Source of the DNA: Clostridium sp. 'White wine YQ'
Lineage (GTDB): Bacteria > Bacillota > Clostridia > Clostridiales > Clostridiaceae
Reading direction: 5' to 3'
NCBI RefSeq assembly: GCF_028728205.1
Contig: NZ_JAQYUU010000001.1
Span: 671,318-735,317 of the forward strand
Length of the DNA: 64,000 bases
Shown piece after piece: positions 1 through 8,953 of this stretch. A program made the position numbers and the translations under genes. The notes under the pieces are model-generated. The model saw nothing but the letters and a program-made list of their open reading frames with translations, did not search any database and had not been told where the DNA came from. Position 1 is the first letter of the stretch, and every line of letters begins with the position of its first letter.

Positions 1-45
1 AATTGTACAAGACCCTAAAATAAGATAACAGTTGTAAAAAAATAA

Positions 46-138
46 TATAATGAATAATTTGAGTGCAAATGGATATAATAATACTACTTAAGGGCTACGT
101 AGGTCCAACCATTGGAATATATCCAATGGTATTTTTTT
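46..138 (+). promoter_or_regulatory. Leader with possible attenuator upstream of the racemase gene
   Basis: A TATAAT at 46-51 could be a -10 box, but no good -35 is visible. About 50 bases later comes an intrinsic-terminator hairpin, arms 108-116 and 122-130, followed by seven T residues at 132-138. Two alternative pairings would break it: 70-77 with 118-125 (8 bp), and 104-108 with 112-116 (5 bp). That is how an attenuator is built, but the hairpin could equally be the plain terminator of a gene lying to the left of the window. No known riboswitch class was recognised. Confidence 0.4.
108..138 (+). terminator. Intrinsic terminator
   Basis: Perfect 9-bp stem (108-116 with 122-130), 5-base loop and a T-tract at 132-138. 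It sits about 100 bases before the first gene. Confidence 0.75.
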
Positions 139-239
139 ATGAAATTTACTCGATTAATAATGTATTCAAGTAATAAATATGTATAAGATTAATGAAATTT
201 GATATAATCAATCTAATAAATTGTTTTTGAAGGAGCAGA

Positions 240-1295
240 ATGATGAAAGGTCTTACATGTGAAATATCTTTAAATAATGTTGAACATAATTTAAATCTTG
301 TAAAAAAATTAAATGGTGAAAAAAAAGTGATAGGTGTAATTAAGGCAAATGCTTATGGTCTTGGCCTTGAAGGAATTTCCGATTTCTTAAAGGACAAGGT
401 AGACTATCTAGCAGTAGCAGAACTTGATGAAGCTAAAAGAATATCACAAGATGTGGAAGTATTGATATTAAGTCCCCTTGTAAAAGAAGAGGATTTCCTA
501 ATTGACCAAGATAATATTATTTTTACAATAGATAATGAAGAGTTAATTGATAAAATCCCAGAAAATAAGGATCTTAAAGTTCACATATACGTTGATACTG
601 GCATGAATAGAATGGGAATTAAACCTGAAAATTTGGACAAGGTAATTGATAAATTAAATGTTAACCGTCCCCAAGTTTTAGTTCACGGTATTTATACTCA
701 TTTACATAATACTAAAAATGTTAAGTATACACTTAAGCAAATTAGTGTATTTAAGAAAGCTTGCGAAAAGTATATTGGAAAAATTCCTGTGATTCATGCT
801 CTTAATTCTTCCGGAAGCATAAATGATGAGATAAGAAATGCTTGTGATTTTACTAATGCGGTTAGAGTTGGAAATATACTTTATGGTTATGATGGTTTAG
901 ATAAGGGCTTTAAGAAGACGTATAATTATTATGCAGAAATAATTAACATTTGTGAAGTTAAAGCTGGAGAGCATGTTGGATATAGTTGCGTATATAAAGC
1001 TAAAAGAAATATGAAGGTTGGAGTTTTAGGTATTGGAAATATAGAACATATAGGTTTTAGCAGAGATGTTAAACATAATATTTTTTATGATTTGTTAAAA
1101 GTAATTTATAATCATATAAAATATAGACCAATTATATTTTCTAAGAATGGTGGAATTAGAATAGTTAGTAAACCTAATATGAATATTACTTTAGTGGACG
1201 CAACTAATCTGGATAAAAATGAAAAGCTTAGAATAGAAATATCCCCTATATTGGCTGAAAGTAGCATACCTAAGATTTACAAATACGAACAATAA
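240..1295 (+). CDS. Alanine racemase family protein, divergent C-terminus
   Basis: PLP-dependent fold-III enzyme of the alanine racemase type, expected to interconvert L- and D-alanine (or a related amino acid) in the cytoplasm. The PLP lysine motif VIKANAYG is present (Lys35), as are the barrel motifs VDTGMNRMG and VRVGNILYGY and a Tyr at 248 in the position of the catalytic tyrosine. The C-terminal domain departs from the usual racemase: the common GRV-C-MD-Q motif is replaced by PNMNITLVD (312-320), so the normal Asp after Met is Asn. At 351 residues it is slightly short. Two adjacent ATGs (240 and 243) follow a GGAG site, and either could be used. It stands alone, with its own upstream region and before the purL promoter. 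A VanT-like or other racemase activity cannot be excluded. Confidence 0.75.
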   Translation: MMKGLTCEISLNNVEHNLNLVKKLNGEKKVIGVIKANAYGLGLEGISDFLKDKVDYLAVAELDEAKRISQDVEVLILSPLVKEEDFLIDQDNIIFTIDNEELIDKIPENKDLKVHIYVDTGMNRMGIKPENLDKVIDKLNVNRPQVLVHGIYTHLHNTKNVKYTLKQISVFKKACEKYIGKIPVIHALNSSGSINDEIRNACDFTNAVRVGNILYGYDGLDKGFKKTYNYYAEIINICEVKAGEHVGYSCVYKAKRNMKVGVLGIGNIEHIGFSRDVKHNIFYDLLKVIYNHIKYRPIIFSKNGGIRIVSKPNMNITLVDATNLDKNEKLRIEISPILAESSIPKIYKYEQ

Positions 1296-1358
1296 AATCT
1301 AAAATTGCGTTTATAATTCGACATATAACGAAAGAAATGTTAAAAAAACTTAATATAG

Positions 1359-1387
1359 TTGACAATTACAAAAACAGATGGTAATCT
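1359..1387 (+). promoter_or_regulatory. Sigma-A promoter of the purine operon
   Basis: TTGACA at 1359-1364, 17-base spacer, TAATCT at 1382-1387. Transcription should begin near 1394, leaving a leader of about 150 bases before purL. Confidence 0.8.
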
Positions 1388-1391
1388 AAGG

Positions 1392-1498
1392 ATGTAAAGG
1401 GCGAATGATTTTTGAAAGTTTACAGAAATCATTCGAGCAATGATGTATCCCTTTGACTTAGAAATAGTCACTTGGGATTTTCCCAAGTGTTTTTTTTT
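1392..1498 (+). promoter_or_regulatory. Structured leader RNA before purL (candidate riboswitch/attenuator)
   Basis: Downstream of the promoter the RNA can form an outer stem (1396-1401 with 1449-1454) around a 10-bp stem (1402-1411 with 1426-1435, 14-base loop), followed by a terminator (1469-1489 plus T-tract). Alternative pairings exist: 1447-1451 (ATCCC) can pair with 1474-1478 (GGGAT) inside the terminator arm, and 1428-1433 with 1439-1444. The position ahead of all purine genes suggests purine-linked control. It lacks the conserved loops of the purine riboswitch, the ZTP motifs and the ykkC/PRPP core, so its class is unknown to me. Confidence 0.55.
1469..1498 (+). terminator. Intrinsic terminator in the purL leader
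   Basis: 9-bp perfect stem, CACTTGGGA (1469-1477) with TCCCAAGTG (1481-1489), 3-base loop and nine T residues. It lies between the purL promoter and the purL start, so it must be conditionally read through for the operon to be expressed from this promoter. Confidence 0.85.
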
Positions 1499-1542
1499 AC
1501 ATTTATAAAGAAGTTATAAATTTAATTTGGAGGTTAGCCACA

Positions 1543-4500
1543 ATGTCTAATGTAAAAACTGTTTTTGTTGAGAAGAAGAAGGGGTTTGACGTAGAGGCAA
1601 AAGGTTTATTTGAAGATTTCAAAACTAACTTATCAATAAAAACTATAGAAAAAGTTAGGGTATTGAACAAATATACCATAGGTAATCTTTCAGATGAATA
1701 TGAGGCTAAAGCTATTAGCTCAATTTTTTCTGAACCAATGGTAGATGAAGTATTAGTAGGAGAATTAAACTTAGGTAAAGAAGAATGGGCGTTTTGTGTG
1801 GAGTATCTTCCAGGACAATATGATCAAAGAGCAGCTTCAGCAGAAGAATGTTATGAAATACTAACGGCAGGTGAAAAAATAAAAGTTAAATCTGCTAAGG
1901 TAGTAATAATATATGGAAACTTAACTAAAGAGGAAAAAGATAAAATAAAAGGTTACTACATTAATCCAGTAGATTCAAGAGAAGTAGAAATAAATTCTAA
2001 AGAAATCTTTTCAGAATACTTAGTTCCAGAGGATGTTAAGGTATTAGATAACTTTATAAGCCTTACAGAAAATGAGATTAAAGCACTTCACGAGGAACTT
2101 TCCCTAGCCATGAGCCTAGCGGATCTTAAATTAGTTCAATCATATTTTATACAAGAAAAAAGAAATCCAACTATAACTGAAATAAAAGTGATTGACACTT
2201 ATTGGTCTGATCATTGTAGACATACAACATTCTTAACCAATATCACAAAGGTTGAAATAGAAGATGGAACATATAATCAAGCATTGATTAATAGTTTTGA
2301 AGAATATAAAAAATCTAGAAATTTTGTTTATGGAGAAAATCCTAGAGATATTAACTTAATGGATATCGCAGTTCTTGCAGCTAAAGAGTTAAGAAAGAAA
2401 GGATTATTAACTGATTTAGATGAATCAGAGGAAATCAACGCATGCTCAATAAAAGCAAAAGTTGAAACAGATAAAGGCGTTGTTGATTATTTAATAATGT
2501 TTAAAAATGAAACTCACAACCACCCAACTGAAATAGAACCATTTGGTGGTGCAGCTACTTGTTTAGGTGGAGCTATAAGAGATCCATTATCAGGAAGAAG
2601 TTACGTATATCAAGCAATGAGAGTAACTGGTGCTGGAGATCCAACTGAACATATTGAGGATACGTTAAAGGGTAAGCTTCCTCAAAGAACTATTACATTA
2701 GGGGCAGCTCATGGGTATAGCTCATATGGAAATCAAATAGGACTAGCTACAGGTCAGGTAGCAGAACTTTATCATAATAATTATAAAGCAAAGAGATTAG
2801 AGATTGGTGCAGTTATTGGGGCAGCGCCGATGGAGAATGTAAGAAGAGAAAGACCTGTTAAAGGCGATATAATAATACTTCTAGGTGGAAGAACAGGTAG
2901 AGATGGACTAGGCGGAGCAACTGGGTCATCTAAAGAGCACACAGAAGAATCAATAAATATATGTGGAGCTGAGGTTCAAAAGGGTAATGCTCCTACAGAA
3001 AGAAAAATTCAAAGGCTATTTAGAAATAAAGAAGTATCTACATTAATAAAAAGATGTAATGATTTTGGAGCTGGTGGAGTATCAGTTGCAATTGGAGAAT
3101 TAAGTGAAGGGTTAGATATAAATTTAGATAAAGTTCCAAAGAAATACGATGGGCTTGATGGAACAGAACTTGCAATATCAGAATCACAAGAGAGAATGGC
3201 CGTGGTTGTTGATAAAAACGATGTTGAAAAGTTTATTAATTTCTCAAACGAAGAAAACTTAGAGGCAACAGTTGTTGCAGAAGTTACAGATGAAAAAAGA
3301 CTAAGAATGTACTGGAGAGATAAATTAATTGTTGATCTTAAAAGGGAATTCTTAGATACAAATGGCACAAAATCATACACAGAAGTTAAGGTAGATTTAC
3401 CAAAGGAACCACTTAATGTGTTTAATAAAGAGATAAAAGGTAGCATTAAGGAGAATTGGCTTAAGACTTTAGGCAGTCTAAATGTAGCATCTCAAAAGGG
3501 TTTAGTTGATAGATTTGATTCTACTATTGGATCATTAACAGTTTTAATGCCATTTGGAGGAGTGAACCAAATTACTCCAGCAGAAGGTATGGCAGCAAAA
3601 ATTCCAGTTCAAGGTGGAGAATCAAAGGATGCGACTTTAATGGCTTATGGTTTTAACCCTGAACTAGGACTATGGAGCCCATTCCACATGGGATATTATG
3701 CAGTTATAGAATCCCTTACTAAACTAGTTTCAATGGGAGGGGATTATAGAAAATCCCACTTAACATTCCAAGAATATTTTGAAAGACTAGGAGTGGCAAA
3801 AGAAAGATGGGGTAAACCTTTTGCAGCTTTACTTGGAGCATTTAAAGTACAAAAAGACTTATCACTAGCTGCAATTGGTGGAAAAGATTCTATGTCAGGT
3901 AGTTTTGGTGACTTAGATGTACCACCAACCTTAACATCTTTTGCAGTTGCAATAGAAAAAGCTGAAAATGTAATTTCACCAGAGTTTAAAGAGGTTAACT
4001 CAAAACTTGTACTTATAAAAACAGACAGAATTCAAGATGAAACCTTAAACTTAGAGCAATATATTTCAAATATGAACAAGTTAGTAGATCTAATTAAATC
4101 GAAGAAGGTTATTTCAGCATTTACATTAAAATTTGGTGGTGTTTCAGAAGCTGTTTCGAAGATGGCTTTTGGAAATAAGATTGGAGCTAAATTATCAAAT
4201 TTGAACAATCAGGAATTATTCGGCTTAAATCCAGGTTCAGTATTAGTAGAAATTAAGGCGGAAGATTTTAATGAAGATTTACTAAAAGGATGTAACTATA
4301 AGATTCTCGGAGAAACAATAAGAGAAAATCAAATAGTTATAGAAAATGAAGTATTAAAATTAGATGACCTATTAGCAGTATGGAGAAATAAATTAGAAGG
4401 TGTATTTAAGAGTGAGACTTCTAAAGTTTCTGAAGAAGAAGTTAAGCTTCCAGAAATTAAGAAATCAATTAGTTCACCTGTAATAAAGACAGCAAAACCT

Positions 4501-5292
4501 AAGGTTATAATTCCAGTATTCCCGGGGAATAACTGTGAAGATGATTGTGAAAGAGCCTTTAATAAAGCTGGAGGAGAGGCAACGCAATTCCTATTTAAGA
4601 ACCTAACAAAGGAAATGCTTGTTGAATCTATAGAAACTTTAGAAAAAGAAATTAGAAAATCTCAGATAATTATGATACCTGGCGGTTTCTCAGCAGCTGA
4701 CGAACCTGATGGATCAGGAAAATTTATAGCAACTGTATTTAGAAATGAAAGAATAAAAGATGCAGTAATGGATCTATTAAATAATAGAGATGGATTAATT
4801 ATTGGTATATGCAATGGCTTTCAAGCACTAGTTAAACTCGGCTTAGTTCCTTATGGAGAAATTAGAGAAATGAATTCTGAAATGCCAACATTAACCTACA
4901 ATAATATAGGAAGACATATGAATTCACTTGTTAGAACAAAGATTTCCTCTAAACTCTCACCATGGTTCTCAGAAGTAAATCTTGGGGAAATTCATACAGT
5001 TCCAATATCTCATGGGGAAGGAAGATTTGTAGCTTCAGAGGAAGTGCTTCAAGAGATGATTAAAAATGGACAAATTGCAACTCAATATGTTGATTTAGAT
5101 GGACGTGTATCATTGAACATGCCATACAATCCAAATGGTTCTGTTCTTGGAATAGAAGGAATTACTTCTCCTGATGGAAGAGTTTTAGGGAAAATGGCTC
5201 ATTCAGAGAGAATCTCAACTAATGTATATAGAAATGTACCTGGAGATTTTGACCAAAAAATATTCCAGGGTGGAATAAATTACTTTAAATAA
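1543..5292 (+). CDS. purL: Phosphoribosylformylglycinamidine synthase, single-chain
   Basis: Fourth step of de novo purine synthesis: FGAR + Gln + ATP to FGAM. This is the long single-chain form (1249 aa), with a PurS-like N-terminal part (about 1-150), two AIRS-like ATP-binding halves (DTYWSDHCRH near 225; FKNETHNHPTE near 325) and a C-terminal glutaminase (about 985-1249). The glutaminase carries the nucleophile Cys1090 in GICNGFQAL and a SHGEGR His/Glu motif. Bacillus splits these functions into PurS, PurQ and PurL, whereas clostridia and gamma-proteobacteria often fuse them. It is the first gene of an eight-gene purine operon. The GGAGG site lies ten bases before ATG 1543. Confidence 0.97.
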   Translation: MSNVKTVFVEKKKGFDVEAKGLFEDFKTNLSIKTIEKVRVLNKYTIGNLSDEYEAKAISSIFSEPMVDEVLVGELNLGKEEWAFCVEYLPGQYDQRAASAEECYEILTAGEKIKVKSAKVVIIYGNLTKEEKDKIKGYYINPVDSREVEINSKEIFSEYLVPEDVKVLDNFISLTENEIKALHEELSLAMSLADLKLVQSYFIQEKRNPTITEIKVIDTYWSDHCRHTTFLTNITKVEIEDGTYNQALINSFEEYKKSRNFVYGENPRDINLMDIAVLAAKELRKKGLLTDLDESEEINACSIKAKVETDKGVVDYLIMFKNETHNHPTEIEPFGGAATCLGGAIRDPLSGRSYVYQAMRVTGAGDPTEHIEDTLKGKLPQRTITLGAAHGYSSYGNQIGLATGQVAELYHNNYKAKRLEIGAVIGAAPMENVRRERPVKGDIIILLGGRTGRDGLGGATGSSKEHTEESINICGAEVQKGNAPTERKIQRLFRNKEVSTLIKRCNDFGAGGVSVAIGELSEGLDINLDKVPKKYDGLDGTELAISESQERMAVVVDKNDVEKFINFSNEENLEATVVAEVTDEKRLRMYWRDKLIVDLKREFLDTNGTKSYTEVKVDLPKEPLNVFNKEIKGSIKENWLKTLGSLNVASQKGLVDRFDSTIGSLTVLMPFGGVNQITPAEGMAAKIPVQGGESKDATLMAYGFNPELGLWSPFHMGYYAVIESLTKLVSMGGDYRKSHLTFQEYFERLGVAKERWGKPFAALLGAFKVQKDLSLAAIGGKDSMSGSFGDLDVPPTLTSFAVAIEKAENVISPEFKEVNSKLVLIKTDRIQDETLNLEQYISNMNKLVDLIKSKKVISAFTLKFGGVSEAVSKMAFGNKIGAKLSNLNNQELFGLNPGSVLVEIKAEDFNEDLLKGCNYKILGETIRENQIVIENEVLKLDDLLAVWRNKLEGVFKSETSKVSEEEVKLPEIKKSISSPVIKTAKPKVIIPVFPGNNCEDDCERAFNKAGGEATQFLFKNLTKEMLVESIETLEKEIRKSQIIMIPGGFSAADEPDGSGKFIATVFRNERIKDAVMDLLNNRDGLIIGICNGFQALVKLGLVPYGEIREMNSEMPTLTYNNIGRHMNSLVRTKISSKLSPWFSEVNLGEIHTVPISHGEGRFVASEEVLQEMIKNGQIATQYVDLDGRVSLNMPYNPNGSVLGIEGITSPDGRVLGKMAHSERISTNVYRNVPGDFDQKIFQGGINYFK

Positions 5293-5321
5293 TAAAATGC
5301 AATTAAATTAGGGGGTTAACA

Positions 5322-5801
5322 ATGAAGGTAGCAATCTTTTTTGGAAGTAAATCAGACATGGATGTAATGAAAGGTGCAGCAAATGCTTTAAAGGAATTTA
5401 ATATTGAGTATAAAGCATACGTACTTTCAGCTCATAGAGTACCAGAAAAATTAACAGAGGTATTAAATGAGGTTCAAGAAAAGGGATGTGAAGTAATAAT
5501 TGCTGGGGCAGGACTTGCAGCACATCTTCCAGGAGTAATAGCATCACAAACTACATTACCAGTAATAGGAGTTCCTATAAAAGGAGCTGTAGAAGGACTA
5601 GATGCACTATTTTCAATAGTACAAATGCCTAAGTCTATTCCAGTTGCAACAGTTGGAATAAATAATAGCTACAATGCTGGAATGCTTGCAGTGCAAATAC
5701 TTTCTATTAAGTATCCAGAAGTAAAAGAAGCATTAAATAGTTTTAGAACTGAAATGAAAAGAAAATTTATAGAAGAAAATGGAGAAGGAGTGGAACTATA
5801 A
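5322..5801 (+). CDS. purE: N5-carboxyaminoimidazole ribonucleotide mutase
   Basis: Class I PurE, which moves the carboxyl group of N5-CAIR to make CAIR. The 159-aa length is typical. The N-terminal GSKSDMDVM and the SAHRVPEK motif hold the nucleotide-binding and catalytic residues. No purK (the N5-CAIR-making partner) is present in this operon, so it must be elsewhere if the N5-CAIR route is used. GGGGG site before ATG; 29 bases after purL. Its stop codon overlaps the purC start by one base, which suggests coupled translation. Confidence 0.95.
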   Translation: MKVAIFFGSKSDMDVMKGAANALKEFNIEYKAYVLSAHRVPEKLTEVLNEVQEKGCEVIIAGAGLAAHLPGVIASQTTLPVIGVPIKGAVEGLDALFSIVQMPKSIPVATVGINNSYNAGMLAVQILSIKYPEVKEALNSFRTEMKRKFIEENGEGVEL

Positions 5802-6511
5802 TGGAAAAATTAGAAATGATGTATGAAGGAAAAGCAAAAAAGATTTACGCTACTGATAAGGCTGATGAGGTAATAGTTTATTACAAGGATGATGCAACTG
5901 CATTTAATGGAGAAAAGAAAGGAAGCATAGAAGATAAGGGAGCATTAAACAATGCAATTACTTCTATTATATTTGAATTATTAAATGAAAAGGGAGTAAA
6001 GACTCACTTTATTAAACAATTAAATGAAAGAGAACAATTATGCAAGAAGGTTGAAATAGTACCACTTGAAGTAATTGTTAGAAATGTTGCAGCTGGAAGT
6101 ATGGCAAAAAGATTAGGTTTAGAAGAAGGTTTTGAACTTAAAACTACAGTTTATGAATTAAGCTATAAGGATGATTCCCTTGGAGACCCGTTAATAAATG
6201 ATTTCCACGCAGTAGGAATTGGGGCTACAACTTTTGAAGAATTAGATAAAATTTATGAAATTACTAGAAAAGTAAATGAATTATTAAAAGAATTCTTCTT
6301 AAAATTAAACATTAAGCTAATCGACTTTAAATTAGAATTTGGAAGATATAATGGAGAAATTCTTTTAGCTGATGAAGTATCACCTGATACATGCAGATTC
6401 TGGGATGCTTCAACAAACGAAAAGTTAGATAAAGATAGATTTAGAAGAGATTTAGGAAATGTTAAAGATGCTTATGTTGAAATATTAAACAGAATAAAGA
6501 ATGAGAAATAA
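5801..6511 (+). CDS. purC: Phosphoribosylaminoimidazole-succinocarboxamide synthase
   Basis: SAICAR synthetase: joins CAIR and aspartate with ATP. The 236-aa length matches the short bacterial form. The N-terminal [10 protein letters not shown] signature and the internal RNVAAGS and DFKLEFG motifs are clear. The ATG shares its A with the purE TAA (5799-5801), and the ribosome site GGAGAAGGAG is inside the end of purE. Confidence 0.96.
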   Translation: MEKLEMMYEGKAKKIYATDKADEVIVYYKDDATAFNGEKKGSIEDKGALNNAITSIIFELLNEKGVKTHFIKQLNEREQLCKKVEIVPLEVIVRNVAAGSMAKRLGLEEGFELKTTVYELSYKDDSLGDPLINDFHAVGIGATTFEELDKIYEITRKVNELLKEFFLKLNIKLIDFKLEFGRYNGEILLADEVSPDTCRFWDASTNEKLDKDRFRRDLGNVKDAYVEILNRIKNEK

Positions 6512-6527
6512 AAGTGAGGTTTGATTA

Positions 6528-7943
6528 ATGTTAATAGATCCAAATGTTGATAAGTTCAAAGAAGAATGCGGTGTATTTGGAGTATATACAAAAGGCGGAG
6601 TAGACGTAGCTAGGCTAACATATTACGGATTATATGCTCTTCAACATAGGGGACAAGAAAGTGCTGGAATCGCTGTAGGAGATGGAGAAAAAATATCGTT
6701 GCACAAGGACTTAGGTCTATTAACTGAAGCTTTCAGTGAAGAAGACTTAAACAAACTTAAAGGAAACGTGGCAATTGGACATGTTAGATATTCAACAACA
6801 GGAGCAACAAAGGTTGAAAATGCTCAACCCTTACTTTCTAATTATAAGCTTGGTTCAATTGCAGTAGCTCATAATGGAAATTTAGTAAATGTTGATGTGC
6901 TAAGAGGACTATTAGAAGATGTAGGATATGTATTTGATACTACAATTGATACAGAGGTTGTAATAAGTCTTATCGCAAGAGGAGCAAGTAAAGGCATAGA
7001 AAGTGCTGTTTATAATGCTATAGGTGCAATAAAAGGTTCCTTTGCCATGGTTATATCTACTAAGGATAAGCTTATTGGGGTAAGAGATCCATATGGAATA
7101 AGACCCTTAGCATTAGGAAAAATTGATGAAGGATACGTGTTAACATCTGAAAGCTGCGCATTTGATTCAACAGGAGCTGAATTTATAAGAGATATCGAAC
7201 CGGGTGAAATAGTTATTATAGATGAAAATGGAGTAAAAAGCATAAGATACTCAGAAAAAACTGGGGGACATACATGTGCTTTTGAGTATATTTATTTTGC
7301 AAGACCAGATTCAGTAATAGATGGAATTAATGTTCATCAGTCAAGGGTAAGAGCAGGAGAACAACTATATAAAGAATCACCAATTGAGGCTGATGTAGTA
7401 ATTGGGGTGCCTGATTCAGGAATACCTGCTGCGGTTGGATATTCTAAAGCCTCAGGAATACCTTTTGATATGGGATTTGTTAAAAATAGATATGTAGGCA
7501 GAACATTTATAACTCCAAACCAAGAACTTAGAGAGAGAGCAGTTTCTGTAAAACTAAATCCTCTAAAGTGCAATGTTGAGGGGAAAAGGGTTATTTTAAT
7601 AGATGACTCTATAGTAAGAGGAACCACCTCAAGACATCTAATTGAAGCATTAAGAAAAGCAGGAGCAACAGAAGTACACTTTAGAGTTGCATCACCTGCA
7701 GTTAAATTTCCTTGCTATTTTGGAATAGACACTCCTTATAGAAAAGAATTAATTGGGGCAAATAAAACGGTAGAAGAAATAAGCGATATAGTAGGATGCG
7801 ATACATTGGCATATTTAAGCATAGACGGATTAATAAGTTCTTTGGGTAAAAATAGTATTAATGGTTTTTGTATAGGATGTCTTAATGGAAAATATCCAGT
7901 AAGCACACCTATTGAAACTTCAAAAGACTATTTAGAAAGGTAG
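6528..7943 (+). CDS. purF: Amidophosphoribosyltransferase
   Basis: Commits PRPP to purine synthesis by making phosphoribosylamine from PRPP and glutamine. An N-terminal Ntn-hydrolase glutaminase domain follows a 13-residue propeptide that would be removed to expose Cys14 (EECGVFGVY). The C-terminal phosphoribosyltransferase domain has the PRPP motif VILIDDSIVRGTTS. The cysteines in HTCAFEY, FPCYFGID and FCIGCLNG match the four ligands of the 4Fe-4S cluster in the Bacillus-type enzyme, so this is an oxygen-sensitive, Fe-S-containing form. 16 bases after purC. Confidence 0.96.
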   Translation: MLIDPNVDKFKEECGVFGVYTKGGVDVARLTYYGLYALQHRGQESAGIAVGDGEKISLHKDLGLLTEAFSEEDLNKLKGNVAIGHVRYSTTGATKVENAQPLLSNYKLGSIAVAHNGNLVNVDVLRGLLEDVGYVFDTTIDTEVVISLIARGASKGIESAVYNAIGAIKGSFAMVISTKDKLIGVRDPYGIRPLALGKIDEGYVLTSESCAFDSTGAEFIRDIEPGEIVIIDENGVKSIRYSEKTGGHTCAFEYIYFARPDSVIDGINVHQSRVRAGEQLYKESPIEADVVIGVPDSGIPAAVGYSKASGIPFDMGFVKNRYVGRTFITPNQELRERAVSVKLNPLKCNVEGKRVILIDDSIVRGTTSRHLIEALRKAGATEVHFRVASPAVKFPCYFGIDTPYRKELIGANKTVEEISDIVGCDTLAYLSIDGLISSLGKNSINGFCIGCLNGKYPVSTPIETSKDYLER

Positions 7944-7951
7944 GAGGAATA

Positions 7952-8953
7952 ATGCTAACTTATAAAGAAGCTGGTGTAAATATAGAAGAAGGATATAGAA
8001 GCGTAGACTTAATAAAGAAATATGCAAAAGAAACTTTAAGTAGCTATGTTTTAAATGGTCTTGGAAGTTTTGCTGGAATGGTTGAATTGCCAGAAGGATA
8101 TAAAAAACCAGTGTTAGTTTCAGGTACTGATGGAGTTGGAACTAAACTAGAAATAGCTTTTAAAACTAAAAAATACGATACAGTTGGAATTGATTGTGTT
8201 GCTATGTGTGTAAATGATATTTTATGTCATGGAGCAAAACCATTATTTTTCCTAGATTATATTGCTTGTGGAAAGTTAGAAGCAGAAGTATCAAGCGATT
8301 TAGTTAAAGGGGTGTGCGATGGTTGTTTGCAGTCAGAAGCTTCATTAATAGGTGGAGAGACAGCAGAGATGCCAGGTTTCTATAAAGAGGGCGAATATGA
8401 TATAGCTGGATTTGCTGTAGGGATTGTAGATAAAGATAAGATAATAAATGGAAGTAATATTAATGAAGGAGATGTTCTAATTGGAATTCCTTCATCAGGT
8501 TTACATTCAAATGGATTTTCATTAGTTAGAAAGCTTTTTCCTGACATAAACGAGAAGTTTAATGGGGAGGAAATATGGAAAACCTTACTTACACCAACAA
8601 AGATATATGTTAAACCAATATTAGCACTTTTAGATAAATATGAAATAAAAGGAATGGCACATATAACTGGCGGTGGATTTATAGAAAATGTTCCAAGAAT
8701 GTTTACTAAAGAAAATCAAACAGCAGTAATTAAAAAAGATTCATATCCTATGCCTGAAATATTTAATTTAATTATTGAAAAAGGCGTAAATAAGGATCAT
8801 ATGTATAACACTTTCAACATGGGAATTGGGTATGTGCTTTGCGTTAATAAAGATGATGCACGAAAGGTAATTGATGAACTTAAAAAACTTGGAGAAGAAG
8901 CTTATGAGATTGGGTATGTAAGAGCTGGAGGTGAAGGAGTTTGCTTAGAATAG
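7952..8953 (+). CDS. purM: Phosphoribosylformylglycinamidine cyclo-ligase (AIR synthetase)
   Basis: Closes the imidazole ring of FGAM using ATP to make AIR. Normal length (333 aa). The ATP-binding signature VSGTDGVGTKL (about 47-58), the VNDILCHGAKP motif, the GGETAEMPG loop and the HITGGGFIENVPR motif are all intact. An AGGAGG site ends four bases before ATG 7952, only 8 bases after purF. Its 3' end overlaps the purN start. Confidence 0.96.
   Translation: MLTYKEAGVNIEEGYRSVDLIKKYAKETLSSYVLNGLGSFAGMVELPEGYKKPVLVSGTDGVGTKLEIAFKTKKYDTVGIDCVAMCVNDILCHGAKPLFFLDYIACGKLEAEVSSDLVKGVCDGCLQSEASLIGGETAEMPGFYKEGEYDIAGFAVGIVDKDKIINGSNINEGDVLIGIPSSGLHSNGFSLVRKLFPDINEKFNGEEIWKTLLTPTKIYVKPILALLDKYEIKGMAHITGGGFIENVPRMFTKENQTAVIKKDSYPMPEIFNLIIEKGVNKDHMYNTFNMGIGYVLCVNKDDARKVIDELKKLGEEAYEIGYVRAGGEGVCLE

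Noticed and set aside
1-23. Frame 3-23 reads a few codons (LYKTLK) and a stop, possibly the end of an upstream gene
   Set aside because: Seven codons cannot be recognised; kept out of the annotation.
1392-1470. purL leader as a purine riboswitch, ZTP riboswitch, 6S RNA or ykkC/PRPP RNA
   Set aside because: The conserved loop sequences of each class are absent and the length does not fit 6S RNA; only the GAAAGT loop start resembles ykkC, by chance.
3009-3446. Minus-strand open frame of 145 aa inside purL
   Set aside because: A shadow of the purL reading frame with low-complexity Ser/Leu content and no ribosome site.
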